The notes below the pieces were generated by a model. That model searched no databases and was not told where the DNA came from. It was given only the letters and a program-made list of their open reading frames with translations. The translations under genes were made by a program, and so were the position numbers. A stretch of DNA of 64,000 nucleotides from Bacillus sp. DTU_2020_1000418_1_SI_GHA_SEK_038 (GTDB lineage: Bacteria; Bacillota; Bacilli; Bacillales; Cytobacillaceae). Shown piece by piece: positions 55,106-63,369 of the stretch; positions within the stretch are counted from its first letter, which is position 1, and the number at the start of each line of letters is the position of its first letter. Location: positions 806,001-870,000 of the forward strand of contig NZ_CP135435.1 of assembly GCF_032341175.1 (NCBI RefSeq), read 5' to 3'.

Positions 55106-55675
55106 ATGGCTAAACGCGCAATCTCTATTCCAGAAAACCCGGTATCAATGTATTTATTCAATAATACAAAGTCTGCCCTTATTTGGCTTGTCATCCGTTT
55201 GTATGTCGGTTATGCGTGGATAAATGCAGGGTGGCATAAAATTACAAACGATAATTGGACAGGTGACAATTCAGGTGGTGCAGTTCAAGGTTTTGTTAAA
55301 GGAGCATTAGCCAAGGCTGAGGAAGGAAAAGACGTTACAGGCTGGTATGCAATGTTTTTAGAAAATATTGTCCTCCCAAACGCTTCTACATTCGGTTATC
55401 TCGTAGCCTACGGAGAAGTGCTAGTAGGATTAGGATTAATTTTTGGCTTATTAACTGGTATTGCCGCTTTTTTCGGATCGTTGATGAATGTCAGCTTCCT
55501 GTTTGCAGGGACACTTAGCACAAATCCACTATTATTTATTTTGGCTACTTGGTTAGTAATGGCATGGAAAGTTGCTGGTTGGTACGGGTTAGATAGGTGG
55601 GCACTACCTTATTTAGGTACACCGTGGAATAAAGGCACTTCTGTTATAAAATCGTCTATCAATAAGTCAAACTAA
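55106..55675 (+). CDS. DoxX-family membrane protein
   Basis: A 189-residue membrane protein with four helices. Features: IWLVIRLYVGYAWINAGWHK, LVAYGEVLVGLGLIFGLLTG, and a C-terminal AWKVAGWYGLDRWALPYLG. It belongs to the DoxX/DoxD group, related to a thiosulfate:quinone oxidoreductase subunit, but most relatives in bacilli have no assigned role. The ATG at 55106 has the CAGGAGG ribosome site. It is isolated between gene remnants, so context gives no clear function. Confidence 0.85.
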   Translation: MAKRAISIPENPVSMYLFNNTKSALIWLVIRLYVGYAWINAGWHKITNDNWTGDNSGGAVQGFVKGALAKAEEGKDVTGWYAMFLENIVLPNASTFGYLVAYGEVLVGLGLIFGLLTGIAAFFGSLMNVSFLFAGTLSTNPLLFILATWLVMAWKVAGWYGLDRWALPYLGTPWNKGTSVIKSSINKSN

Positions 55676-55914
55676 AAATTGTTTAAGAGATCACAATAAA
55701 AAGTGCTCTTATCTGGCTGGATAAAAGAAGCATACGGATTGAATTCGATAAAAGATTATAACGCAATTCCAAAGGCAGTGGTCAAGTATTTTAGAACCTT
55801 GTGTCTACGTAATTGAGAGAAAAGAAGGATTAATGACTTCTATAGCAGTACGAAGAGCTCTAGTCTATTAAACTAGGGCTCTTACTATTAGGAGGCAGAG
55901 GAAGAAGAATAGAG

Positions 55915-56085
55915 CAAATCAAGTATGTGAGTCCAAAGGATTTAGCTAGTATGCCACGAAAACCATTTGATGTGATTGATGGTCATCAGAACTTTTCAAA
56001 CTTGATAGGTGGCTTGATTAATAGAGGATATAGTGATAAAGAAATAGAAAAAATAGTAGGCGGGAATTTTTTGCGGCTGTTCTAA
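55915..56085 (+). pseudogene. C-terminal remnant of a membrane-dipeptidase-like (M19) enzyme
   Basis: A 56-residue tail with KPFDVIDGHQNFSNLIGGLI, NRGYSDKEIEKIVGGNFLRL F. The LxxRGYSDxxIxKIxGxNFLRxF ending is characteristic of renal-dipeptidase-like M19 peptidases. The metal-binding barrel is absent. Confidence 0.7.
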
Positions 56086-56155
56086 AAGGTTTTCGGTCGT
56101 CTATTGTTGAAGTAGCATGTAATTTGGAAATTATAATAAAAGAGGAGTAGATCGT

Positions 56156-57403
56156 ATGTTTCCAATTGAAGAAGTCCGTCAGCAATTCCCAGCATTAAAC
56201 CGCCATTTTAATGGTAAACAGGTAGCCTATTTCGATGGACCTGGAGGCTCACAAGTGGTTGAGAGTGTTATAGATGCTATGGTTTCTTATATGTCAAAAG
56301 GTGGGGCTAATCTGCATGGGGAATTCCCTACAAGCAAAGAAACTGAGCAGCACTTTGAAAATGCTAGAAATGCAATCGCAGATCTTGTTGGTGCGAAACC
56401 AAATGAAGTGGCATTCGGTCAAAACTCTACTTCCTTAATGTTCTCCATTTCACGGGCTTTGTCTAAAACGTGGACTAGCCTAGATAATATCGTAGTTACT
56501 GAAATTGATCACCGTTCAAATGTTGACTCATGGGCAACAGCAGCAAAAGATTTAAACACAGAAATCCGCTTTATTCCAGTAAATACGGAGACATTAACAC
56601 TTAATTTATCTCGATTACATGAGCTTATAGATGAGAATACAAAGCTTGTAGCCGTTTCACTAGCATCAAATGTGATCGGAACTATAACAGATCTAACAAA
56701 CATCGCAAAGCGTGCTCATGAAGTTGGTGCCCTTGTAGCTGTGGATGCTGTACACGCTGTTCCACACTTTTCGATTGACCGTGATCAATTAGGGGCAGAT
56801 ATTTTATTATGTTCTGCTTATAAATTTTTTGGACCTCACATTGGAATGGCTGTGATTAAAGAAGAAGTGTTTGAGCGTCTCTCAGTATACAAACTGCAAC
56901 CAGCACCGACCTATTTTCCCGATAAATTAGAAACAGGTACCCAAAACCACGAAGCCATTGCATCCATTGAGCCTTTGGTAGGCTTTATTGCTAGCTTAGG
57001 AATCGGATCGAACCGAAGAGAAAGAATTCGAAATGCTTTTCTAACAATTGAAGAGCACGAAAATAAACTAGCACGGAAACTCCGCGATGCACTAACAGGC
57101 ATTCCTGAAGTCACTTTATACCAGGCACCAGATAACGTTGCAAAAACACCAACAGTCGCCTTTACAATCAAGGGAGTCGATCCTGTTGAATTTTGTAAAA
57201 GGCTAGCAGAACAACATTCTATCTTCATTGCAAGTGGAGATTTTTACGCATCTACTCTTGCCGATAAATTAGGAATCAATGAAACTGGCGGATGGATCCG
57301 TGTGGGCTTTGCTCCTTATAATACACAAGAAGAAACAGATCGTTTAATTCATGCTATTCAATATTATGTAGAATCACATGTTGTAAATAAAGCAAATAGT
57401 TAG
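56156..57403 (+). CDS. Cysteine-desulfurase-like PLP enzyme (class V aminotransferase family)
   Basis: A 415-residue PLP-dependent enzyme. The N-terminus has FPALNRHFNGKQVAYFDGPG and HGEFPTSKETEQHFENAR. The PLP-contacting Asp/His region is VAVDAVHAVPHFS, and the Schiff-base lysine lies in LLCSAYKFFGPHIG. Closest in form to the cysteine-desulfurase-like group that lacks a defined physiological substrate. AGAGGAG precedes the ATG. It is followed by a terminator and a DMT transporter. It could act on cysteine or on another amino acid such as a kynurenine-like compound. Confidence 0.86.
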   Translation: MFPIEEVRQQFPALNRHFNGKQVAYFDGPGGSQVVESVIDAMVSYMSKGGANLHGEFPTSKETEQHFENARNAIADLVGAKPNEVAFGQNSTSLMFSISRALSKTWTSLDNIVVTEIDHRSNVDSWATAAKDLNTEIRFIPVNTETLTLNLSRLHELIDENTKLVAVSLASNVIGTITDLTNIAKRAHEVGALVAVDAVHAVPHFSIDRDQLGADILLCSAYKFFGPHIGMAVIKEEVFERLSVYKLQPAPTYFPDKLETGTQNHEAIASIEPLVGFIASLGIGSNRRERIRNAFLTIEEHENKLARKLRDALTGIPEVTLYQAPDNVAKTPTVAFTIKGVDPVEFCKRLAEQHSIFIASGDFYASTLADKLGINETGGWIRVGFAPYNTQEETDRLIHAIQYYVESHVVNKANS

Positions 57404-57452
57404 GTAGAATTAGGTTGTGGGTTTATCCCTTTTTATCATTATAGTGATGGAA

Positions 57453-57482
57453 AAAACAGCTGGGCATACGAGCTGTTTTTTT
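57453..57482 (+). terminator. Terminator of the PLP enzyme gene
   Basis: Stem AACAGCT / AGCTGTT with a 9-nt loop and T7. Confidence 0.82.
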
Positions 57483-57529
57483 ATGACAAAAATAATAGAC
57501 TTATTAAAACGACATAGGAGATGGAATAG

Positions 57530-58423
57530 ATGAATGCAAAAATAAAAATGGCCATCTCCATGGCCATATTTGGTTCAATCGGCTTGTTTTCGGAAAAAAC
57601 AGGTTTGCATTCGATTGAATTAGTTTTTATCCGTTGCGTCAGTGCAAGTATTCTTTTAGGAGCAATCTGGGGATTTAGTGCACTAAAAACAAAGCGAAAG
57701 AGGGAACCTATTCCTCGCCGGGAATATTACCTTGCCTTACTATGTGGATTATTCCTGGTCATCAATTGGGTATTTTTCTTTCGATCTTTAGAAGTGATGT
57801 CTATTACTGTAGCAGTATCAATTTATCATTTAGCGCCAGTAATTGTGCTCCTTTTAGGCTCTTTCCTCTTTAAAGAAAAATTAACAGGAATGGGATTAGT
57901 CTTTTTCTTTATTTGCCTCATAGGAACATTGTTAGTTGGGGGAATCCATCAACACACAAGTATTACTGGATTTTTATCAACGGGTGTTTTATGGGCGTTT
58001 GCGGCTGCTCTCTTCTACGCTCTTACTTCGATCACGGGTAAGGGAATTCAATTGCTCAACCCTTTGTTAACAACTGTTATTCAAACGAGTTTAGGTATTT
58101 TATTATTGCTGCCGCTTGTGGATTGGTCATACTTTACTCAGCTTACCTTGGAAAACTGGTTCTATATTCTTGTGACAGGATTTATTCATACCGGATTTGT
58201 CTATTACTTGTTTTTTGATAGTTTGCGTGAATTGAGGGCTCAAACCATTGCGATTTTAGTCTTCGTTGATCCGGTTGTTGCTATCTTGCTGGATGTATCT
58301 ATTTTGAGCTACCGTCCTGATTTCTTCCAGCTTCTCGGAATTTTGCTAGTTTTTATAGGGATCAGTTATTCTCCTAAAAAAGAAAGAAGTGTAGAAAAGC
58401 CTAAATTTATTCGCACAAACTAA
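57530..58423 (+). CDS. EamA/DMT-family transporter, second in the window
   Basis: A 297-residue membrane protein with ten helices in two EamA repeats. IKMAISMAIFGSIGLFSEKT and LLCGLFLVINWVFFFRSLEV are in the first; LWAFAAALFYALTSITGKGI opens the second. Unrelated in detail to the DMT protein at 3.9-4.9 kb. It has a GGAGAT ribosome site. It lies between the PLP enzyme and an IclR regulator and may export or import an amino acid; the substrate is unknown. Confidence 0.88.
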   Translation: MNAKIKMAISMAIFGSIGLFSEKTGLHSIELVFIRCVSASILLGAIWGFSALKTKRKREPIPRREYYLALLCGLFLVINWVFFFRSLEVMSITVAVSIYHLAPVIVLLLGSFLFKEKLTGMGLVFFFICLIGTLLVGGIHQHTSITGFLSTGVLWAFAAALFYALTSITGKGIQLLNPLLTTVIQTSLGILLLLPLVDWSYFTQLTLENWFYILVTGFIHTGFVYYLFFDSLRELRAQTIAILVFVDPVVAILLDVSILSYRPDFFQLLGILLVFIGISYSPKKERSVEKPKFIRTN

Positions 58424-58499
58424 ATGTACGGTTTAAGGGAATTATATGAAAATAAATGGTAGAATAATCTAAAACTCTTTTGTAATAAGGGGGAGGAGT

Positions 58500-59282
58500 A
58501 TGGAGAAACGAGAAAGTCCAGTAAGTAGTGTTGAAAAGGCACTTAATATTTTAGAGTGCTTTGATAGCAAAAATACATGGTTAACACTAAATGAAATATC
58601 AATGAAAACAGGGTATTCAAAGACGGCAACTTTTCGGATGATTAAATCATTTGAAACATACGGTTATGTGAAAAGGGATAGCACACTTAAGGAAGCAAAA
58701 TTTTCCCTTGGTTGGGCATTTCTGCATAAAGCCAACCTCATTACAGAGCAAATGAATATTCGGGATTTAGCAAAAGATGACTTAATTGATCTTAGAAATA
58801 AGACAGAGTTAACTGTTCAACTCGCAATTAGAGATGGATATGAAGCGGTATATATTGAACAATTTGAGTCATTAAATCCGATAAAGATATATTCTCAAGT
58901 GGGGAAAAAAGCACCTCTTTATGCAGCAGCTGGGCCAAGGGTTCTTCTAGCGTATAGTAATGAGCAGGAACAAAATCAGATATTAGCAAATTCAGAACTC
59001 TTTGCATACACAAAGAACACTTTGACTGATATTAATCAGATAAAAGCAGAACTTTTGAAAATACGAGAAGATGGTTATGCGGTTAGTAGAGGAGAGTTAT
59101 ATGAAGGTACAATGGAAATTGCATGTCCAGTTTTTGATTTAAACGGAATTGTGGCCGGAGAAATAAGTATAGTTGGTTTAGAATCTGACTTCAAAGAGGA
59201 CCAACTTGAAAAATGCATTAACGATGTAAAGCTATGTGCTAGAAATATTTCTTTAAAACTTGAGAAGCAGAATTATGAGTAA
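58500..59282 (+). CDS. IclR-family transcriptional regulator
   Basis: A full-length regulator of 260 residues. N-terminal winged helix SSVEKALNILECF and LTLNEISMKTGYSKTATFR. The C-terminal effector domain has IYSQVGKKAPLYAAAGPRVL (with Ala-Ala where most relatives have HATA-type residues) and ISIVGLESDF. GGGGGAGG precedes the ATG. It is followed by a terminator and then the MFS/M20 unit, whose promoter has a palindrome suited to it. Confidence 0.9.
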   Translation: MEKRESPVSSVEKALNILECFDSKNTWLTLNEISMKTGYSKTATFRMIKSFETYGYVKRDSTLKEAKFSLGWAFLHKANLITEQMNIRDLAKDDLIDLRNKTELTVQLAIRDGYEAVYIEQFESLNPIKIYSQVGKKAPLYAAAGPRVLLAYSNEQEQNQILANSELFAYTKNTLTDINQIKAELLKIREDGYAVSRGELYEGTMEIACPVFDLNGIVAGEISIVGLESDFKEDQLEKCINDVKLCARNISLKLEKQNYE

Positions 59283-59313
59283 AAGAGGCGTAGTTGATAC
59301 GCTTCTTTTTTTT
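59282..59313 (+). terminator. Terminator of the IclR gene
   Basis: Stem AAGAGGCGTA / TACGCTTCTT with a 5-nt loop, followed by T6. Confidence 0.85.
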
Positions 59314-59472
59314 GTCGTGTTAACCTGATTGGCTATGGTAAAAAGAAAAATATTAAGACACATTTGATGAAGGAATCACAATGGGGGAGGCTTAACCCTT
59401 TTCCAGCCACATCATATTGACCTATAGGGAAGAAAAATCGAATCAAATACAGAAAAATGTTTTCAAAATTGA

Positions 59473-59528
59473 TTGAATATTGTAAAAGTACGTGCTACAA
59501 TAAATTCATATAAAGGAATTACAATTCC
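59473..59528 (+). promoter_or_regulatory. Promoter of the MFS/M20 unit with a palindromic operator
   Basis: TTGAAT (59473) and TACAAT (59496) with a 17-bp spacer. The palindrome GGAATTACAATTCC (59515-59528) lies at about +7 to +20. IclR regulators bind palindromes of GGAA/TTCC type, so the neighbouring IclR protein is the likely binder (inferred). A leader of about 180 nt follows. Confidence 0.6.
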
Positions 59529-59685
59529 GAATATAGGAATGGTAATGAGAGAACTCAAACTATTAAAGTTTGGATTGTATTTCAATGGAGGTGAAGATTT
59601 ATTTAAATCTATAATGAGGTTATGTGAAAAAACGGGAAAAAGATTAAACTAGTTTAAAAAATAATGACACTTTAGGGGGGAAAAT

Positions 59686-60984
59686 ATGACAATCCATCAA
59701 TCAAACGGCAAGCTTACACCTAGCCTTATTTTGCGTTTGTTTATACCATTTGCTTCAGCCTATCTCTTATCGGTTCTATTTCGTACGGTTAATGCAGTAT
59801 TAGCCCCACATTTCATTGAAGAATTCGACTTAAAAGCATCTGATTTAGGGCTCATGACTAGTACTTATGCCCTTGCGTTCGCTATCACTCAAATCCCTTT
59901 AGGAATTGCGCTTGATCGTTTTGGATCTAGACGTACTTTATCTACTTTATTATTGTCTGCAGGTATTGGTGCATTTCTCTTCGCAAATGCTCAAAGTCTT
60001 GAGCACTTGATGATTGGACGTTTTCTTATTGGTGTAGGGGTTTCCGGTTGTTTAATGGCTGCGTTTAAGGCGTATAATGATTGGATTCCAGCTGAGAGAT
60101 TGCCCCTTATTAATAGCTTTCAAACTTTCGCTGGTGGACTTGGAGGGTTGATAGCAACACAACCAGTTCACTTTTCACTCAATTTCATGGACTGGCGAGC
60201 GGTTTTTATGATTCTTTTAGGGTTGACCGTAGCTAATGCTATATTTATTTTTATGGCGGTTCCAAAAAAACAAAAAGAAGGTCACAATGATGAACCTGTC
60301 AAGAATCAATTAGTAGGAACCTTTCAAGTCGCTAAAAGTGTAAATTTTTGGCGCATTATCCCGATTGCTACATGTGTTCAAGCTTCGTATATTGGTTTGG
60401 ATGGACTTTGGCTTGGCCCATGGCTAAAAGATGTGGCAGGGTATGAGGCGAGTGCCGTACCTACCCTCCTATTAACTTGTACTGCTTTCCTTTGTGTTGG
60501 ATATTTAACCAATGGGGTCATTGCAGATTGGCTTCGCAAATTTGGAATTAAGCCGGCTATGGTATCCGTTATTGGAATGGTGGGCTTTACTTTATCAATT
60601 GGAGTCATAGCATTATTGGGAGGAAAAGTAGGTGTAACTGGTTGGATTATTTTAAACATTTTCGGTCCATTCTGTCTTCTTACTTATCCAATATTATCTT
60701 CCATGTTTGATGGAAAATATGCCGGGCGAGTCATCACACTGTACAATTTGGCCGTCTTCTTACTAACTTTCGTTATCCAATGGCTGATGGGTGTCATTAT
60801 TGACCTCTGGCCTGCAACAAGCTCAGGTGCTTACAACCCTACCGGTTATTCAGTGGCACTTGGAATACTTTTTGCATTGCATGCAGTTTCACTTGTATGG
60901 CTGTTCTTATTCAAAAAGGGTAAATTGGAATTTTTCGAATCAAAAACTTCACCTGCAGAAATTCCGAGTAAACATGCCAACTAA
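59686..60984 (+). CDS. MFS transporter
   Basis: A 432-residue transporter with twelve helices of the major facilitator superfamily. The loop 2-3 motif is GIALDRFGSRRTLSTLLL, followed by MIGRFLIGVGVSGCLMAAFK in helix 4. A cytoplasmic central loop carries KKQKEG. GGGGGGAAAA precedes the ATG. It is followed at 32 bp by an M20 hydrolase, so the pair probably imports and hydrolyses one N-acyl or peptide-like compound (inferred). Confidence 0.88.
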   Translation: MTIHQSNGKLTPSLILRLFIPFASAYLLSVLFRTVNAVLAPHFIEEFDLKASDLGLMTSTYALAFAITQIPLGIALDRFGSRRTLSTLLLSAGIGAFLFANAQSLEHLMIGRFLIGVGVSGCLMAAFKAYNDWIPAERLPLINSFQTFAGGLGGLIATQPVHFSLNFMDWRAVFMILLGLTVANAIFIFMAVPKKQKEGHNDEPVKNQLVGTFQVAKSVNFWRIIPIATCVQASYIGLDGLWLGPWLKDVAGYEASAVPTLLLTCTAFLCVGYLTNGVIADWLRKFGIKPAMVSVIGMVGFTLSIGVIALLGGKVGVTGWIILNIFGPFCLLTYPILSSMFDGKYAGRVITLYNLAVFLLTFVIQWLMGVIIDLWPATSSGAYNPTGYSVALGILFALHAVSLVWLFLFKKGKLEFFESKTSPAEIPSKHAN

Positions 60985-61016
60985 GATTGCTACTATGATT
61001 ATTGGGAGGTTTTCAT

Positions 61017-62276
61017 GTGCTATACACTGATTTAAGGAATAAATTAATTGAACAAGTGGATCAAAAAGAAGATTTACTCATTGATCTCTGTTCTAAGCTA
61101 GTAAGAATACCTAGTGAATCACCAATCTCTGATACGCGTCAGATTGCACAAATGGCCGTGGGTTTTTTGGAAATGATTGACGGAGCGGAAGTTACTATTC
61201 ATACGCTGGAAGAGCCAATCGTAAATGTAGTAGCGAAGATTAAGGGTAATGGGCCTGGAAAACGGCTAATATTTAATGGTCATTTGGACACATACCCAGT
61301 CGGAGATCAGTCTGCTTGGACAGTAGACCCTTTCAGTGCGCTAGTGAAAGACGGCCGACTCTATGGGCGTGGATCCTCAGATATGAAAGGTGGAATCGCA
61401 TCTTATATGCTCGCCTTTATGTTACTGGCAGAGTGTAGAAATGATTGGTCCGGAGAAGTTGTTCTTACTTTAGCAGGAGACGAAGAGACGATGGGGGTGA
61501 AAGGAACAAAATACCTTCTAGATACAGTACCAGAGGCTACAGGGGATGCGATGATATGTGGGGACGTAGGTTCGCCAACGGTGTTGCGTTTTGGAGAAAA
61601 AGGATTGCTTTGGCTTGAACTGAATGCTGCAGGAAAACCGGGTCACGGTGCTCACGTCCACAAAGGTGTAAACGCTATCGATCGGCTCATTGAAGGAATG
61701 ACTAAAATAAATGAAACACTTAGAAAACTGCCAGTTAATAATGTTGAGAAGGTAACCAAAGCTATATTAGAGGCGAGTGAAGTATCGGAGGAAATTTCGG
61801 GTAAAGGTGAAACTGAAGTTTTACAAACCGTAACAGTAAACTTTGGAATGATTGAAGGAGGAATTTCCGCAAATCTAATTCCAGACAAAGCTTCTGCTAA
61901 AGCAGACATTCGATTACCTGTCGGAACAACCATTGCCCAAATCGAGCAAAAGATTAAGGAAATTGTGGATCCCATTGAAGGGCTCTCTTACAACATTGTT
62001 CGTCAATATGAACCTAATTGGTCAGATGTAGATCATGAGATCTTTACATTAACTGCACAAAACGTTCACCAAATCATAGGGGAATCTCCTGTTATAACGA
62101 TGCGAGTAGGGGCGTCCGATGCTCGTCTATACAGAATTCATAAAAAAGTCCCAACTGTAGTTTGCGGCCTGACTCCTTATAATCTTGGTGGACCAGATGA
62201 ATATATAGAACTAAGCGAGTTGGTTGATGTCGCTAAAATTCATACACTTACAGCTTTTGATTATCTATCAAAATAA
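61017..62276 (+). CDS. M20-family deacylase/peptidase (ArgE/DapE type)
   Basis: A 419-residue metallohydrolase. Visible metal-site motifs: NGHLDTYPVGD, GRGSSDMKGGIA and AGDEETMGVKG. The dimerisation-domain motif is KPGHGAHVHKG. Near the C-terminus, where many relatives have a metal-binding His, it reads LTPYNLGGPDEYIEL, and no His is present there. Start is GTG at 61017, seven bases after GGGAGG; the nearby ATG is out of frame and stops at once. Likely deacylates an amino acid or splits a dipeptide. Confidence 0.88.
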   Translation: MLYTDLRNKLIEQVDQKEDLLIDLCSKLVRIPSESPISDTRQIAQMAVGFLEMIDGAEVTIHTLEEPIVNVVAKIKGNGPGKRLIFNGHLDTYPVGDQSAWTVDPFSALVKDGRLYGRGSSDMKGGIASYMLAFMLLAECRNDWSGEVVLTLAGDEETMGVKGTKYLLDTVPEATGDAMICGDVGSPTVLRFGEKGLLWLELNAAGKPGHGAHVHKGVNAIDRLIEGMTKINETLRKLPVNNVEKVTKAILEASEVSEEISGKGETEVLQTVTVNFGMIEGGISANLIPDKASAKADIRLPVGTTIAQIEQKIKEIVDPIEGLSYNIVRQYEPNWSDVDHEIFTLTAQNVHQIIGESPVITMRVGASDARLYRIHKKVPTVVCGLTPYNLGGPDEYIELSELVDVAKIHTLTAFDYLSK

Positions 62277-62417
62277 GATTCTATTGAGTTGGAATTTGCC
62301 ATTAAATCTAAGTGAACCATTATATTCATAAAACATCCTGAAAAACAAAAAAATCCCCATGCCAACGAAAGCATTTGGGGATCTCAATATAAGCACACCC
62401 TGAAGAAAAAGGTTGGA

Positions 62418-62448
62418 AATGAGAAGTGATACCGCACTTCTCATTTTT
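62418..62448 (-). terminator. Strong hairpin terminator
   Basis: Stem AATGAGAAGTG / CACTTCTCATT with a 6-nt loop; T-run on the plus strand, CC-TTTTTC on the minus. It can end the VOC gene. A second stem, ATCCCCA / TGGGGAT (about 62356-62382), ends the M20 gene. Confidence 0.75.
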
Positions 62449-62511
62449 AATTCGACCTGGCCGTTATTTATGTATGTCTTAGGAGTTGAGAAACTTGATA
62501 AGTAATATTTA

Positions 62512-62934
62512 TTATTGGTTTTCCGTGTAAATTTGGAAAGTAACACCGAACTTATCTGTTACGACACCGTAAGCAGGGCTGAAATCTGTTTTTTGCAGCG
62601 GCATGCCTACTTGTCCGCCTGCTTGTAACGACTCAAAAATTTGGTGTGATTGATCTGGATTGCTAAGAGTAACACAAATGGTTACTTGATTTCCGATTTG
62701 ATGCGGTTGACCAGGGAAAGTATCAGAAAACATCAATTCTGAATCTCCTACTTTTATCGTTGCATGTGAGACGAGATCTTTTGCTTCCTCAGGTAATGGG
62801 AATTCCGGATTAGGAGGCATTTGTCCAAATGTGAGGATTCCCAATACTTCAGCATTAAACACCTTTTCATAAAAATCAATTGCTTCTTTTGCGTTCCCAT
62901 TCATCATTAAATACGGTATGAATTTAAATGACAT
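62512..62934 (-). CDS. VOC-superfamily protein (PhnB/glyoxalase-like)
   Basis: A 140-residue vicinal-oxygen-chelate protein of the PhnB-like type. Features: FKFIPYLMMNGNAKEAIDFY, SHATIKVGDSELMFSD, and FGVTFQIYTEN at the end. The fold can bind metal or act as a resistance protein. Relatives in bacilli are uncharacterised. GGGAG precedes the ATG. Confidence 0.87.
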   Translation of the reverse strand: MSFKFIPYLMMNGNAKEAIDFYEKVFNAEVLGILTFGQMPPNPEFPLPEEAKDLVSHATIKVGDSELMFSDTFPGQPHQIGNQVTICVTLSNPDQSHQIFESLQAGGQVGMPLQKTDFSPAYGVVTDKFGVTFQIYTENQ

Positions 62935-63060
62935 GGCTACTCAACTCCCTAGTTAAATATAATAATTAGTGGGGCTCGTTCATTATTTGAAATCAAAATA
63001 GTGACTTTGCTCCAATTATCATTCTAACCTAAAAATTCAAAATATAACATTAAATCCCTG

Positions 63061-63306
63061 TTATCTTTTAATTGGACGTTCTAAAGTTAATATTTCATCT
63101 TCCAAGGAAGAAAACTGCTGTGAGACTAATTGTTTAACATCTGAAACAGCTGTATTATAAAAATGAGGAGCAAGTGATTCCTTAACGAATTCTAATATTC
63201 TTTCTGCAGCAAAATCTGTTAATTCCTCGTCCCTCTCTTGTGAAAAGAAATACTGAATGTCTGCTATCATTAATTGCTGTTGATCTTTCGAAAGCTTAAT
63301 AAACAA
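63061..63306 (-). CDS. DUF2164-family protein
   Basis: A protein of about 81 residues: FIKLSKDQQQLMIADIQYFF then ERDEELTDFAAERILEFVKE, and HFYNTAVSDVKQLV. This is the DUF2164 pattern, with the conserved YN-x-A-x-x-D region. The TTG at 63306 has AAGGAG seven bases upstream and is preferred; a GTG at 63315 overlaps the ribosome site. Function unknown. Confidence 0.8.
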   Translation of the reverse strand: MFIKLSKDQQQLMIADIQYFFSQERDEELTDFAAERILEFVKESLAPHFYNTAVSDVKQLVSQQFSSLEDEILTLERPIKR

Positions 63307-63369
63307 ATAGAACACTCCTTCAAAAATTAGGGTCTTTTTAAATTAATCAGATGCGTTATCGAGATTAGG

